From contig JASCIV010000142.1 in the NCBI GenBank assembly GCA_030374735.1, positions 1 to 39,261 of the forward strand: a stretch of DNA of 39,261 nt, written 5' to 3'. Below the pieces are notes generated by a model, which saw nothing but the letters and a program-made list of their open reading frames with translations, ran no database searches and was not told where the DNA came from. The translations under genes were made by a program, and so were the position numbers. Positions 9,576 to 18,736 of this stretch are shown here, in pieces (within the stretch, counting starts at the first letter, position 1; each line of letters begins with the position of its first letter). Origin of the DNA: Gracilaria caudata. Its lineage: Eukaryota; Rhodophyta; Florideophyceae; Gracilariales; Gracilariaceae.

Positions 9576-10123
9576 ATGCTCTGCAATAAGTAGTAATTGA
9601 ACTATTGCCTAGCGAAAAGTTTTGAACTTGCTCCCTTGGGCCATAAAGATAACTAAGAGAATCGAGCACCTTGTTCATTTTAAACTCTGAGCAATAGAGG
9701 GAAGTGCGCTTTGTATCAGTGATGACTCCATACTGTGATGTAGTGAGACCCCAAGTGTGGATCGATAGCACTTCTGTTCTGAATGTCGAATTCATGAAGA
9801 TTCTGAACGTGATATGCCAAGAATAGGGCAAGAGTGGCGAAGTAGCAGTGTAAACTTTTTGCAGGAATTTCGCTTGACTTCTAAAAAGTAAGCGGGAGAG
9901 TAACAGGTAACAAGAATGCAAAATGTAATCTCTGTTGTCCTCTCTACCGCAAGGAATTCAACAGCTTCTATTTCAAAGAAAGGCGAAGTGGTAATTTTGC
10001 AGTTATTCGTTGTACATACTCCTGGTTTGCACCCCTTTGTACTCATGTGTTGAAAAGAAAGTTGGTTTCTTCTTTAATATGGAAGTTGCGCTCTAATTCC
10101 AAACACGGAGGTTGGTTTGAAAT

Positions 10124-10279
10124 TGCCGTCACGGCGTACGGAATGATGTTGAGCACTTTGTCTTGCGATGTCCAAAACGTACATACGCAAGAAGAGCGCA
10201 GCAGGAGTGGATGTTACTTCATTTGTTGCTGAAACCGTTGCAGCGCATGCCGCAGCAGCGAAGCTACTCGAAAGGGTAG
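10124..10279 (+). pseudogene. Non-LTR retroelement tail, fragment B
   Basis: Read from 10124, the frame gives CRHGVRNDVEHFVLRCPKRT, the Cys/His motif (C..C/H....EH...C) found after the RNase H domain in the C-terminal tail of many non-LTR retrotransposon polyproteins. The same DNA word, GATGTCCAAAACG, recurs at 10868 in fragment C, where the protein reads ADHFMLRCPKRT. The frame ends at a TAG at 10277. It is a separate copy because the RNase H piece of fragment C begins downstream of it. Confidence 0.65.
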
Positions 10280-11048
10280 ACTTGGATGGAGAGGGCGCGT
10301 TAGGTTGGTCACAGATTCACAGAGTGTATGAAGAGTTTGCACGCCCCTCCCAGACAGCAGTCGAGTGTGATGCGAAATTGGAGAGGCGTGCCCAGTATCA
10401 TAGATATTCTGTGGGCTCCAGTCATTGCGGGGTGCATCGGAACGATTTTGTTGATGATCTGGCGGGAAAAGGCATTACACTAAGGGTAGCGTTCTACCCG
10501 TTCGAAGTCAAATTGAGGTAGCGAACGCTACCGATTGATTTTTCTGATGTTCTTCTTCTTTTTATGAGCACATAAGCCTATTTACAACTTACTGCGGAGC
10601 GTCTTTGTTGAAAAAACGCTCTCTCACTAGAAAGGCCGATGTTGGAAGACGTCTGAAGGTGGCTACTTCTATACGGTCGGTACTACCGGAAGTCCCACGA
10701 AGGTTGACCAATATCGTGTCTCAACGAAAGGCCGAAGTTGCCGTTTCTGAGCTCTATGTTGGACATACGCCGTCAATCCACCCATTTGGGTCTGTTCTGT
10801 CAGGAAGGAGAATGCTTTGTGATTGTAAGCCCAATGTTCTGAACACTGCGGATCATTTTATGCTACGATGTCCAAAACGGACATTGTCTAGAAGAATGTG
10901 TTTCCCTTCATTACGTGAAAGACAAGGAATGTCTTTGCCTGAAATGATAGTGAAGTGGCCAGATAAGATGCTGGTCTACTTAGTGAAAGAGCGTTTCTTT
11001 AGTGATCAACGCTACTTGCGGCGTCCTACTAATGTTGCATGCCCGTAA
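10280..11048 (+). pseudogene. Non-LTR retroelement fragment C: RNase H end plus Cys/His tail
   Basis: Two frames belong together. The first, to about 10483, ends SSHCGVHRNDFVDDLAGKG, which matches the C-terminal strand and helix of retroelement RNase H (usually SHCGxxGNExADxLAK). The second, about 10605-11048, has basic residues, ELYVGHTPSIHP (the GH-T-P motif), CDCKPNVLNTADHFMLRC and a KWPDKMLVYLVKERFF tail. Between them, exactly at the junction, lie two palindromic repeats (10484-10532). No reverse transcriptase or endonuclease domain is present, so this is the 5'-truncated kind of remnant left by target-primed reverse transcription. It is non-functional as seen. Confidence 0.65.
10484..10532. 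repeat. Pair of GTAGCGTTCTAC-family palindromes
   Basis: GGGTAGCGTTCTACCC (10484-10499) and GGTAGCGAACGCTACC (10517-10532) are each near-perfect inverted repeats, 17 bases apart. They sit between the RNase H and tail parts of retroelement fragment C. Inverted counterparts occur at 11183-11195 and 11304-11316, so 10484-11316 could be one ~830 bp unit bounded by inverted repeats, or the palindromes may have inserted separately. Confidence 0.6.
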
Positions 11049-11059
11049 ATCAGAGAGAG

Positions 11060-11135
11060 AGATTAAGAAGACTCATCCTTCCACCTTTTCGTGACCGCCG
11101 ATATTATCAAGAGATGGCCGGGATAAGTGTTGGTC
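11060..11135 (+). pseudogene. Non-LTR retroelement tail, fragment D
   Basis: The stretch reads RRLILPPFRDR in one frame and then, after a one-base shift, IIKRWPG. This lines up with SRRMCFPSLRER...EMIVKWPDK of fragment C and with EIIRKWPER of fragment A. It is a short third copy of the same tail, lying directly behind fragment C. The nested, truncated copies suggest repeated insertion of one element type at this locus. Confidence 0.5.
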
Positions 11136-11182
11136 TTCCTAGCGAGGGAGCATTACTTTCAACAGAAACGCTCTACCGTAGG

Positions 11183-11316
11183 GCGAACGCTACCCTTGTT
11201 CTAATCAAGCTATGTGTGCCTCCAAAAGGAGAATACAAATCCGTTTTCAGAGATTTGCACAGAACAGAACCCATTGGCTGAAGCATCTCTGGTACAGTAC
11301 GAAGGTAGAACGCTAC
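11183..11316. repeat. Right-hand GAACGCTAC-family repeats
   Basis: GCGAACGCTACCC at 11183-11195 and GGTAGAACGCTAC at 11304-11316 are in inverted orientation to the first left-hand motif at 10484. The flank of the second, read on the minus strand, is GTAGCGTTCTACCTTCGTA, which closely matches the left end of the inverted-repeat element at 19900 (GTAGCGTTCTACCCTTCGTA). This ties the two loci to one repeat family. Confidence 0.55.
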
Positions 11317-11517
11317 AAGTTAGGAGGCCCAAGAGTCTCTTTGCAGGAAAATTCGAGCCCCAAACTCTTCGATGCATCGGACTTTTTGAACAATCCTATT
11401 TCATCACAATGGTTGTTCATGTCCCATATCAAGAGCTCCTTGGAGGCTGTATAGAGTGGATCCTCAGCATTGACCCGCTTATCCTTGAATTAAAGTAGCC
11501 GGATTCCTTCAACAATT

Positions 11518-11667
11518 ATGCCCCGACTTTCGAGTTACGTGAGGGGGTTTCGGCGTGGAAAGATAACTAGTTTTACTATCACTTGCAAGAACCCCTCTGT
11601 CAATCCGGCGGAACGAATCGCCATCTATCATGCTGAGAAGGCAAAGGTAATTCATACACGATTTTGA
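11518..11667 (+). CDS. Short unidentified ORF (49 codons)
   Basis: An ATG-started frame opens MPRLSSYVRGFRRGKIT and continues to AERIAIYHAEKAK before running into a TGA. The opening is faintly like the helix-turn-helix start of Tc1/mariner-type transposases, but no DDE domain follows, so the link is a guess. The sequence AAGGTAATT near the end could be a splice donor, making this a first exon; I could not find a matching second exon. It lies in a repeat-rich zone. Confidence 0.2.
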   Translation: MPRLSSYVRGFRRGKITSFTITCKNPSVNPAERIAIYHAEKAKVIHTRF

Positions 11668-11807
11668 ATTCATTAGTCTTTCACCACATAGCTGTGCGCT
11701 TCTTCAACGCAAGTAGGACCCTTCTGACGGGTTTTAGTCGTTGAGCGGAGATCATCTGTGAAAAGTCGTACACTTGAAAAGACAGTGCCTTGGAGAAAGT
11801 GGACCTA

Positions 11808-13277
11808 ATGGGGAAGTTCAAGCGATTACTGAAACGGAAATATTCATCTAAGAAGGCGGTCGAAAATGCCGAGGGTCCAGAAGGCAGTGGACCATATAGG
11901 TCCCCTTCGCAAAATGGGAATGAAAATGGATATACATTTGATGGAGATCATAGCACGTCTTCATCCGAGAGAGGTAGTACTTCAGATATCAGACCCAGTT
12001 GTGTTGGTGGTGCTTCTTCAAAAAGCAGCAAGTCTAAAATCCGCCCGATAACGGGGGTAACAAGCGGAATTTCTGAAATCCAACGTCAAAGCGCACGAGC
12101 CACAGGGAATCTTGCTTCAGGCATGGTCACGGGAAATGGCTCTCAGATCTTGTGGTACTTCATTTCTTCTCTTGGAGCGAGCTCTGAAAAGTCACTTTCG
12201 AGAAACTGGCTTCCGGGTGGCACGACGATTTCACAAGAAAAGGCATGGGTGTACGAAGTTCGACAAGGCCATGGAGAATCGGAAATGAGGTTTCTTCGTA
12301 ATCAAATGAATGGCAGGTTGTATCGGACTGGAAACCGCATGCAAGGTGGTGGATGGAGTCGATTGTTGCTTGGAGAAGAATTCACGGCGGCACCATCAAA
12401 GAAGCAATCTCATAAGTTGAATTTTGTGATGTCCTATTGTATGTGCCTCAAATGCCGTATCGCTGGTGTGAAGACGGAGCAGGAATTCAACGATATGGAC
12501 AAAATGCTTGAAGACGCAGAACATGGCATAGGATTTGAAGAAAAGGAATCGTCAAACAATGATGAGGAAGCTCCATCTGTAGCTTCTGCAAACGAGAAAA
12601 ATGGAGATTGCAATGTGGACGCTAACCTGAACGTAATACCTAGTTCGCTTGACACGATTCAAGGCTCAATACAATATACTGATCTACATCTACTTCAAAA
12701 TGATCTGGGTCTTCTTGGTGAAACCCTTCTCTCACAAGAATTCGAACTGGGTACAGTGAGCAAGATTAGTGCCAAAAATGCGAAAGTTAACTTTTCGAAA
12801 CATGCCAAGAAGCTACTTCGCAACGACCGATACATGGGACCTTTGTCTGCAGCAGAAATATCAAGCATGGTGGCCGACAAAGCCAAAGAGCACTTTCGAA
12901 AACAAAAGGGGAAAACCGTGCGGCGCTTTTATGTTTGTGGGGTTCTACATAAAATGTTTTTGGAAGGAGTATCTGTGGTACTTTCTAAGCCGTCAATGCA
13001 CAAGAATAGTGATGAGAAGCAGAAGGAACAGGTCGGGGTGATGTTTCGACGACAAATGATGTCGGTGTTTATTGGTAACTTGGCATTGGAGGGGAGCTTC
13101 GGATCCTTCATCTACACGAACGCGTCGATGTACATAGGTTTCGGCCATGACAAGGAAGGAGCACAATCTATTTACGGAAAAGGTCGATTAGGTGAGGCTC
13201 GTTTATTAGGAATCAACGAGCTCCGGTCGCACTTAGATGTGAAAGACGGAGAGAACCTGGTTCTGGAGATGTACTAA
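11808..13277 (+). CDS. Hypothetical protein, 489 residues, lineage-specific in appearance
   Basis: I do not recognise this protein. The frame is open six codons upstream to a TTG, but the first ATG at 11808 is the likely start and gives MGKFKRLLKRK, a basic N-terminus with Gly2. This could be a lipid or membrane anchor, though residue 6 is not the preferred Ser/Thr. Residues about 15-90 are Ser/Gly-rich and probably disordered. A folded region about 95-210 contains WYFISSLGASSE and EKAWVYEVRQ; then comes an acidic linker (about 225-275), and a second region to the end with HAKKLLRNDRYMGPL, KTVRRFYVCGVLHKMF and FGSFIYTNASMYIGFG. The evenly coding-like composition over a long single exon argues for a real gene. 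There is no signal peptide. Function unknown. Confidence 0.7.
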   Translation: MGKFKRLLKRKYSSKKAVENAEGPEGSGPYRSPSQNGNENGYTFDGDHSTSSSERGSTSDIRPSCVGGASSKSSKSKIRPITGVTSGISEIQRQSARATGNLASGMVTGNGSQILWYFISSLGASSEKSLSRNWLPGGTTISQEKAWVYEVRQGHGESEMRFLRNQMNGRLYRTGNRMQGGGWSRLLLGEEFTAAPSKKQSHKLNFVMSYCMCLKCRIAGVKTEQEFNDMDKMLEDAEHGIGFEEKESSNNDEEAPSVASANEKNGDCNVDANLNVIPSSLDTIQGSIQYTDLHLLQNDLGLLGETLLSQEFELGTVSKISAKNAKVNFSKHAKKLLRNDRYMGPLSAAEISSMVADKAKEHFRKQKGKTVRRFYVCGVLHKMFLEGVSVVLSKPSMHKNSDEKQKEQVGVMFRRQMMSVFIGNLALEGSFGSFIYTNASMYIGFGHDKEGAQSIYGKGRLGEARLLGINELRSHLDVKDGENLVLEMY

Positions 13278-13415
13278 GGTTTCGGTGTGCTCAGGGCCCC
13301 CACTCGCGTGCATTTAAGGAGAGTGCAGGAGGAGATAAACTCCCACTCCAACACGCGAAAGGTTATCAAGCTTTTACGACTTGACGCAGGATGCTGGCTA
13401 TATTAAGGGCTTTCT

Positions 13416-16229
13416 CTAATTCTCTTTGTTACTATTAAGAACATCAAAGGCCCCTCCTGAAGGTGGAAGAACTTGCCTGGTGAGGGGAAGCGACACGAGC
13501 TCAACCGATGACGAGGACCTAGCGTGTCGTCCACGTGTGTCATCTATGACTCTTTCTTTGAGCTTCTGAGCTTCGCCTCGTTCTTTTCTGGCCGCGGCAA
13601 TCGACCTTCTAATCTTCTTTTTCTTGCGCTTGGTGCTTGGAGGAACCTCATCAATCGCAAAATTGTCTTTTGCGGTGATTGGACTACCAACGTCTTCCGG
13701 ATGATACAGTGCATCAACTCTTGTAGAGTCAGCCTCTATCACGCGATTCTCAGCCACATATTGGAGTCTCGTTCCGCTCACTACAGCCCAAAGAACGCAA
13801 TGTGCCCCACCTAAAACGGCCAAACTGATCAAGAGTACACATATTGCAACATCTCTCATAAAACTTGCTCGGAGAAGATCATCAACACGAGCTTCCAAGC
13901 TGATTACAATCTGCATCATCTGCTTCTCAACTACGGCAACCCTTTCATCAACGGCGCCGGATCTGGAGTGAGTGCTCGCCAGGGCTCGTGCAAACCTGGA
14001 AAGTTGTGAGTCTATATACTGGTTGGTTAGGGTTTGGTTGAGTTCCAAGAGCCGCAGCATCCGAGTTACTTTCCGGAAGATATTGTCCTCACCAGACACA
14101 GGGGCAAGCGCATCGGTACGCACAGCTTCCATAACGATACGATCGTCTTCGGAAATGAGGTCGCTATCCGCGTGCTGACCAGTTTCGTCAGCCGGTACCT
14201 GACCACCGTTTACATTCGTATCCGAACGTTCACTAAGAGAGGAAGACCCTGATTGGTCACCATGATCACCTCGAGGAGTATCTGTCTCGTCGTATTGAGT
14301 CTCATAACCAACTTTGTCGTCTGTTCTTGAAGTCTCGCGTGTTTCTGGTTCGTCATCAGAAGTATCATATTTCTCATATTCGTTCTCGAATGCGCCAGAT
14401 TGAGCAGTTCCTTGACCCGTGCCAGCATCTTCAGCTGGGTCAGTCACACTTTCGGCAAACGTTGATGGCGTGTCCTGATCGGATTCACCGCCACCATATG
14501 GTTGACGACCGCGCGCTTCTTGGACTACTGCTCCTGCCTGTTCTGAATTTCGATAAACGTTTTCCACATGAGACTGAACTTGGTCATCTTCTGGAGTCTG
14601 TTCTTCGAATACATCTTTCCAGTCTGCGATAAGGTTCTTGCCAAAAGCGCGAATAGTAGAAACCGGACAGTAGTACTCATCACCTTGTTTCCCAGAGTAC
14701 ATGACGCGCAAAAACCGAGTGACGACCCTCTTCGATATCTGGAAGCGCTGAATGGACTTAATGTTTCGGAAATCAAACACACCAAGAATGTTCCATCGCT
14801 TTGGCGGATATGAACTAGCTCCAAGAACAGCAACCTTTAGAGCGGAAGACGAGTAATACTCGAAATTCGCCGTCTCAATACTTTCCAGAATGACATCTTC
14901 CGAAAGTTCTAAGTCGATCCATCGTGAGCCCATCAGACCGGGTCCGTCGCAAGGCGCGAGAAGATACTTGTCCACACTTCCAATAAGAACGTTCTTAGCA
15001 CCGACAACACCTTCTGAGTACGCCAAAACTCGGGCGCCAGCATCTGCCGAAGCAAAGTTGAACGGTTTTTCCTTTGCACCCTGAACATTATGCTGAAACA
15101 GGGCGTTATTACGAATGGGGCTCTCGATGTCGGGAGTCTCTATGGGGTTTGATCTATCGATGTAGTTAGTGTTTGAGTTAAGTCTTCTCTTGGAATTAGT
15201 TGAGGACGACTGGACACGACGCCTGGATTGTACCTGTCGTGCGGAGCTTGAGTTGGTGTTGTTAGAAGCTGACAAAATTGGGGAAGAATGAGAGTTGGGC
15301 TTGAAAGTAAACGAGGACGGAAGCGGAGTGGCAGCAAAGAGATGTGACGCCTCAATTATGGATCTAACAATACTGCCAAAACTGGGCATCACATTCGGTA
15401 AACGCATCGGAATGTTAAGGCCGGTAAGCACAGATGAATCGTATTCGAAAAGTTCATCAGTTGGTAGATTTGAAGGTACATGGCTGGCAGTAACACGGAT
15501 GGGAGTGTTTGCGTGGTTTGCAGCTGCGGATGGACTGCTCGATGATGGTTGTTTATGAGACGATGAGTGGGCATGTACAGACGGAGGCGAATTACTGAAT
15601 TTGGAAAGTTGGGGGCGAGTGGCGCTCAAAGTTTGGGCAGCTGGAGCACCGATGTGAGTACGTTTGTGTGTCTTGGTAGTGGTTGAGAGAGAAATCGATT
15701 CGGAGATGTTATTCGGAGCCGAAACTCGCTCATGTATGAAACAGATGCGAGTGAAGAAAGCAATCGGGAAGTGTCTTCGGGAAAGTGGACATTTTGGGAT
15801 GGCACGAGGCGAAGGATTTGATGAAGAGGACGGACGTGCTTGACCATTTCGAACGCGCGATTCAATATGTTGTAACTTGCGCTGCTTCCACTCCTTGAGC
15901 GGAATGAACACTTGGTCTTCTAAAGCGGAAGGAGAAAGCGAGGTTGTTGGAGAGGGCGGAGGAGGAGACGCCGAGTGTGGTTCGGAGGTAAGCAAGGGAG
16001 GAGAAGATGGTTTTTCAGGCGGGTAAGCAACTGCGGAGGAGGCAGTAATGGATGGGAATGCAGAGGGAGATAGAGAAGGCGAGGCCGGTGGGGATTGGGT
16101 TGGGGCACTCGATGTGGAGGGCTGGTGCGACGTCGAGGCAGCGCCGGAACAGAAATCCGGAGAATTGGCGAACGAGATGGCGAGAAGGAATGTTGGAGTA
16201 AGCACGAGTAGCTTAATGAGGAAGTTCAT
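13416..16229 (-). CDS. Mid-SUN domain membrane protein (SUCO/Slp1 family)
   Basis: This 937-residue protein has the mid-SUN layout. A signal peptide-like N-terminus (MNFLIKLLVLTPTFLLAI, about 1-22) leads into a long Ser/Pro-rich luminal region. The SUN domain lies at about 388-535: ADAGARVLAYSEGV, KYLLAPCDG, RWIDLELSEDVIL, ANFEYYSSSALKVAVLG, YPPKRWNILGVF and DEYYCPVSTIRAFG. An acidic linker follows, then a helical segment FRKVTRMLRLLELNQTLTNQ (about 718-737) like the conserved mid-SUN helix, then one transmembrane span (about 794-820) and a basic tail with KRKKKKIRRS. Family members sit in the ER and nuclear envelope and act in protein folding and nuclear-envelope integrity. The frame also has a TTG one codon upstream; the ATG at 16229 is preferred. 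It converges on the upstream hypothetical gene with only 138 bp between stops. Confidence 0.9.
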   Translation of the reverse strand: MNFLIKLLVLTPTFLLAISFANSPDFCSGAASTSHQPSTSSAPTQSPPASPSLSPSAFPSITASSAVAYPPEKPSSPPLLTSEPHSASPPPPSPTTSLSPSALEDQVFIPLKEWKQRKLQHIESRVRNGQARPSSSSNPSPRAIPKCPLSRRHFPIAFFTRICFIHERVSAPNNISESISLSTTTKTHKRTHIGAPAAQTLSATRPQLSKFSNSPPSVHAHSSSHKQPSSSSPSAAANHANTPIRVTASHVPSNLPTDELFEYDSSVLTGLNIPMRLPNVMPSFGSIVRSIIEASHLFAATPLPSSFTFKPNSHSSPILSASNNTNSSSARQVQSRRRVQSSSTNSKRRLNSNTNYIDRSNPIETPDIESPIRNNALFQHNVQGAKEKPFNFASADAGARVLAYSEGVVGAKNVLIGSVDKYLLAPCDGPGLMGSRWIDLELSEDVILESIETANFEYYSSSALKVAVLGASSYPPKRWNILGVFDFRNIKSIQRFQISKRVVTRFLRVMYSGKQGDEYYCPVSTIRAFGKNLIADWKDVFEEQTPEDDQVQSHVENVYRNSEQAGAVVQEARGRQPYGGGESDQDTPSTFAESVTDPAEDAGTGQGTAQSGAFENEYEKYDTSDDEPETRETSRTDDKVGYETQYDETDTPRGDHGDQSGSSSLSERSDTNVNGGQVPADETGQHADSDLISEDDRIVMEAVRTDALAPVSGEDNIFRKVTRMLRLLELNQTLTNQYIDSQLSRFARALASTHSRSGAVDERVAVVEKQMMQIVISLEARVDDLLRASFMRDVAICVLLISLAVLGGAHCVLWAVVSGTRLQYVAENRVIEADSTRVDALYHPEDVGSPITAKDNFAIDEVPPSTKRKKKKIRRSIAAARKERGEAQKLKERVIDDTRGRHARSSSSVELVSLPLTRQVLPPSGGAFDVLNSNKEN

Positions 16230-16552
16230 CAAGACGGAGGAGTTAGAGCGAAAAGCAAGGATGTACGCCGGGGCGCATGGTAGGCAGGGATAACGCGAGC
16301 AGAGGGGAAGGGAGTTGGACCGGAAGTGTTGGCGCGGCTAAATCTGGCTGCGATTGGCGTGTGTGCGAAGTGCAATGGAGCGCCGGCTTGACGCGCGATT
16401 AGGAAAACGCGGCGCGGCCGTGACGGGGCCGGTGTCCACAGCGCGGCTACGCCGAACAGCTGACTCGGCAATTGCTTCGGCGAGCGCTTGAAACACGGCG
16501 CGTTCCTGTGCAAATTTAAGTTGATTTGCTGTTTCGCGGCCTATGGACGTGG

Positions 16553-17083
16553 TCAATCATAATCATTTGAGCTGCCGCCTGCGAGCCCACTCACCGAGAG
16601 TTCACCGTCTTCGTTGGATTTGTCATCCCTTACGAGCGGCGCTCGAAGGTTCAGGACGCATTGCTGATGCACAAGCAACGCCCCATTTGTGAATGAACGA
16701 GAACTGTCGCTTCCGCTGTTCGTTCTCACCAATCTCGGCAACCCACTTGTCCTAGAAAAACTCATATACACTTCATAAGCCCATGAGTCAACAAATGTCT
16801 CCCCGTCGCTCACATGACGTCTCTCTGCCATGCAGCATGTGATGCTAGATCGTACTTCAAAGCGCTTTTCGTCATAGAAGTGTACGAAGCAATTTTGTAG
16901 AAGACACTGGCAACACAAGAACGGCTTCGCAGGTGGAGTTATAGATACGAACATCATCGGTAGAACAATCGACTGATCAGCGCAGACAGAGCTTGTTCCA
17001 AAACGGATGCAGATGCGTTGCTGGTCTTGTTTTTTCGAAAAAGTTATTGGGCAATCGGTGTCGATGTTGAGCTTGCTTCCCTT
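16553..17083 (-). CDS. Unrecognised Cys-containing frame, possibly broken or spliced
   Basis: From the first ATG (16957) this encodes 134 residues with PFLCCQCLLQNC and YEVYMSFSRTSGLPR. The frame continues open upstream of that ATG for 42 codons with protein-like sequence (CPITFSKKQDQQRICIRFG) to an in-frame TGA at 17084-17086. Beyond that stop the same frame stays open to 17227, reading ELVPSPAGQFQLATAMEAHG. So a protein of over 200 residues may be split by one nonsense codon or by a small intron; GGTGAGC near 17110 resembles a donor site, but I could not match phases. I do not recognise a family. Confidence 0.35.
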   Translation of the reverse strand, partial: KGSKLNIDTDCPITFSKKQDQQRICIRFGTSSVCADQSIVLPMMFVSITPPAKPFLCCQCLLQNCFVHFYDEKRFEVRSSITCCMAERRHVSDGETFVDSWAYEVYMSFSRTSGLPRLVRTNSGSDSSRSFTNGALLVHQQCVLNLRAPLVRDDKSNEDGELSVSGLAGGSSNDYD

Positions 17084-17275
17084 TCATTTGGCGAGAGTCA
17101 GCTCACCATGAGCCTCCATCGCCGTCGCCAATTGAAACTGGCCAGCTGGACTTGGCACGAGTTCACAACGTGAACGAACTTCTGCTGCGAAACACTTCCA
17201 CCCCAGAAGCAATGGAGACCAAGGAGTTCAGCGATATACGGGTGCAGTAAACCACTTGTGCGCAAGGGTTAACTT

Positions 17276-17339
17276 TAGCGTTCTAACCTACATCCCCCTT
17301 ACAAGGGTAATGACAAGTATAAACGTTCCTACCCTTGTA
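17276..17339. repeat. Repeat-family relic and 10 bp perfect hairpin
   Basis: TAGCGTTCTA at 17276-17285 is the core of the dispersed GTAGCGTTCTAC repeat. Just downstream, TACAAGGGTA (17300-17309) pairs perfectly with TACCCTTGTA (17330-17339) across a 20-base loop. The arm ACAAGGGTA also appears next to family members at 7463 and, inverted, at 11191. It lies in the 0.6-0.8 kb gap before the first zinc-finger gene; the rest of that gap shows nothing I can name. Confidence 0.5.
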
Positions 17340-17795
17340 CTTCCCAAAAACGTCTCCACTGCTTCAAAACCGCTGAGTAACCACAAACCCTGTACAATCA
17401 ATGGCACGCTCATTTTGATAGATTCCAATACAGAACATCACTGCGCCAAGCGACAACTTGCAGAACCGTTTTGTTCCTGCCAAACAACTTCGGTTGGATG
17501 ACATCGTCTACTGGGACCAGCAAACTCCGTCGCAAACTGCAGGAATCTCATGAGCTTGTGGTGGCTCTCTTTTTCTCACAAGGCGTTCCACCTACCGGCG
17601 TGCTCGCGCACAAGCGTTTGAGTGAGACGTCGAATTTTTGAAGAATCTCGAGTGCGAATGGCCACTGCATGATTTAGGGCTGCACCAAATAGTTGTCAAT
17701 GCGTACATACTTAAAGCACCATCAGTGCGACTGCGGCTCCACGCCGAAGCCCCCAATGTCGTGCATGTTGGTCTTCTTCACATCCTTGAGCAGCC

Positions 17796-18440
17796 ATGGA
17801 CGACGGGTACCACGTTCATTGCTATCAGTGCGAGAGGTTAGTACCCGGGTCACAAGTCACAGACCATCTTGGGAACCACACCTCAGAGCTTATTCCTCGT
17901 CCACAATCTCCCACCCATTCAAAAGTGTCGAGTCGTTCACGTTCGTCACGCTCTCCTTCCACGCTTATTGAATCCTCCAACGCCACACGTCGGAACATTG
18001 AGATCAATCACGGCGCATCTTTGAACCCTCTACCTCCCAGGCAGTCAAATTTTTTTGAGGACACTTTGGCAGCTTGGGATCAAAATCATCGTCATCAATC
18101 TCCTTTTCAGGAAGACAGAGAATCTGAACATGGCTCTTCATCTTCCCTAAGTGCTATGCGTCATACATGTTTGGAGTGCAATAAATCTTACGCTCAAAGA
18201 AGCAGTCTGTTGAGTCACATTCGCTCAGTTCATGAGAAAGATCCCAAATTGCAGTGTCAAATCTGTGGACAGCGCTTTCATAACGTCACCAAGAAAAGCG
18301 AACATGACGAAAAGGCGCACCGTAACTCAGAGAACGCCAGGTTTAAGTGTCAATGGTGCGGCAGAGCGTATAAGTATCAAGGACGAGCGCTAAATCACGA
18401 ACGGAACTGCCTTCGCAGGCTTCCACGGCCGGCTTCGTAG
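17796..18440 (+). CDS. C2H2 zinc-finger protein, paralogue 1
   Basis: The 214-residue protein begins almost directly with a finger (CYQCERL...HLGNH, about 9-28), which has a shortened spacing. A Ser-rich, probably disordered linker of about 95 residues follows. Three closely spaced C-terminal fingers come next: TCLECNKSYAQRSSLLSHIR (about 123-146), LQCQICGQRFHNVTKKSEHD (about 152-175) and FKCQWCGRAYKYQGRALNHE, whose last ligand is Cys, not His (about 183-205). It is probably a nuclear DNA- or RNA-binding protein. The layout (N-terminal finger, linker, C-terminal cluster closed by a C2HC finger) is shared with the genes at 27941 and 38349. ATG start, single exon; targets unknown. Confidence 0.85.
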   Translation: MDDGYHVHCYQCERLVPGSQVTDHLGNHTSELIPRPQSPTHSKVSSRSRSSRSPSTLIESSNATRRNIEINHGASLNPLPPRQSNFFEDTLAAWDQNHRHQSPFQEDRESEHGSSSSLSAMRHTCLECNKSYAQRSSLLSHIRSVHEKDPKLQCQICGQRFHNVTKKSEHDEKAHRNSENARFKCQWCGRAYKYQGRALNHERNCLRRLPRPAS

Positions 18441-18736
18441 CCTGGAAAGCTAGCATCATTCTTGTGCCCTTGAAAAAAGTGTGCGTGTACGAAAGGCATG
18501 TAAGAGGTCTCTATTACTGTAGTACTGCCCTGGTATGGTAAATGTGAACTAGTGCATCGTTTAGCACTGTACTTGTGGAGTTAATCCAGAGTACAACTCG
18601 TGTATGCGATGGGAATGCGACCCCATACTTAACTACGTACATGATACAGTTTACTCCCCGCTATGCCCCATGACCAGACGTACAACAACGAGGACAGATC
18701 GTGAGAAAAACCATTTGCTCCAAGCATGAAGACGGG

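Noticed and set aside
17100..17120. Splice donor GGTGAGC to join the two halves of the unknown minus-strand frame
   Set aside because: The candidate acceptors I tried did not restore the reading frame; kept only as a possibility.
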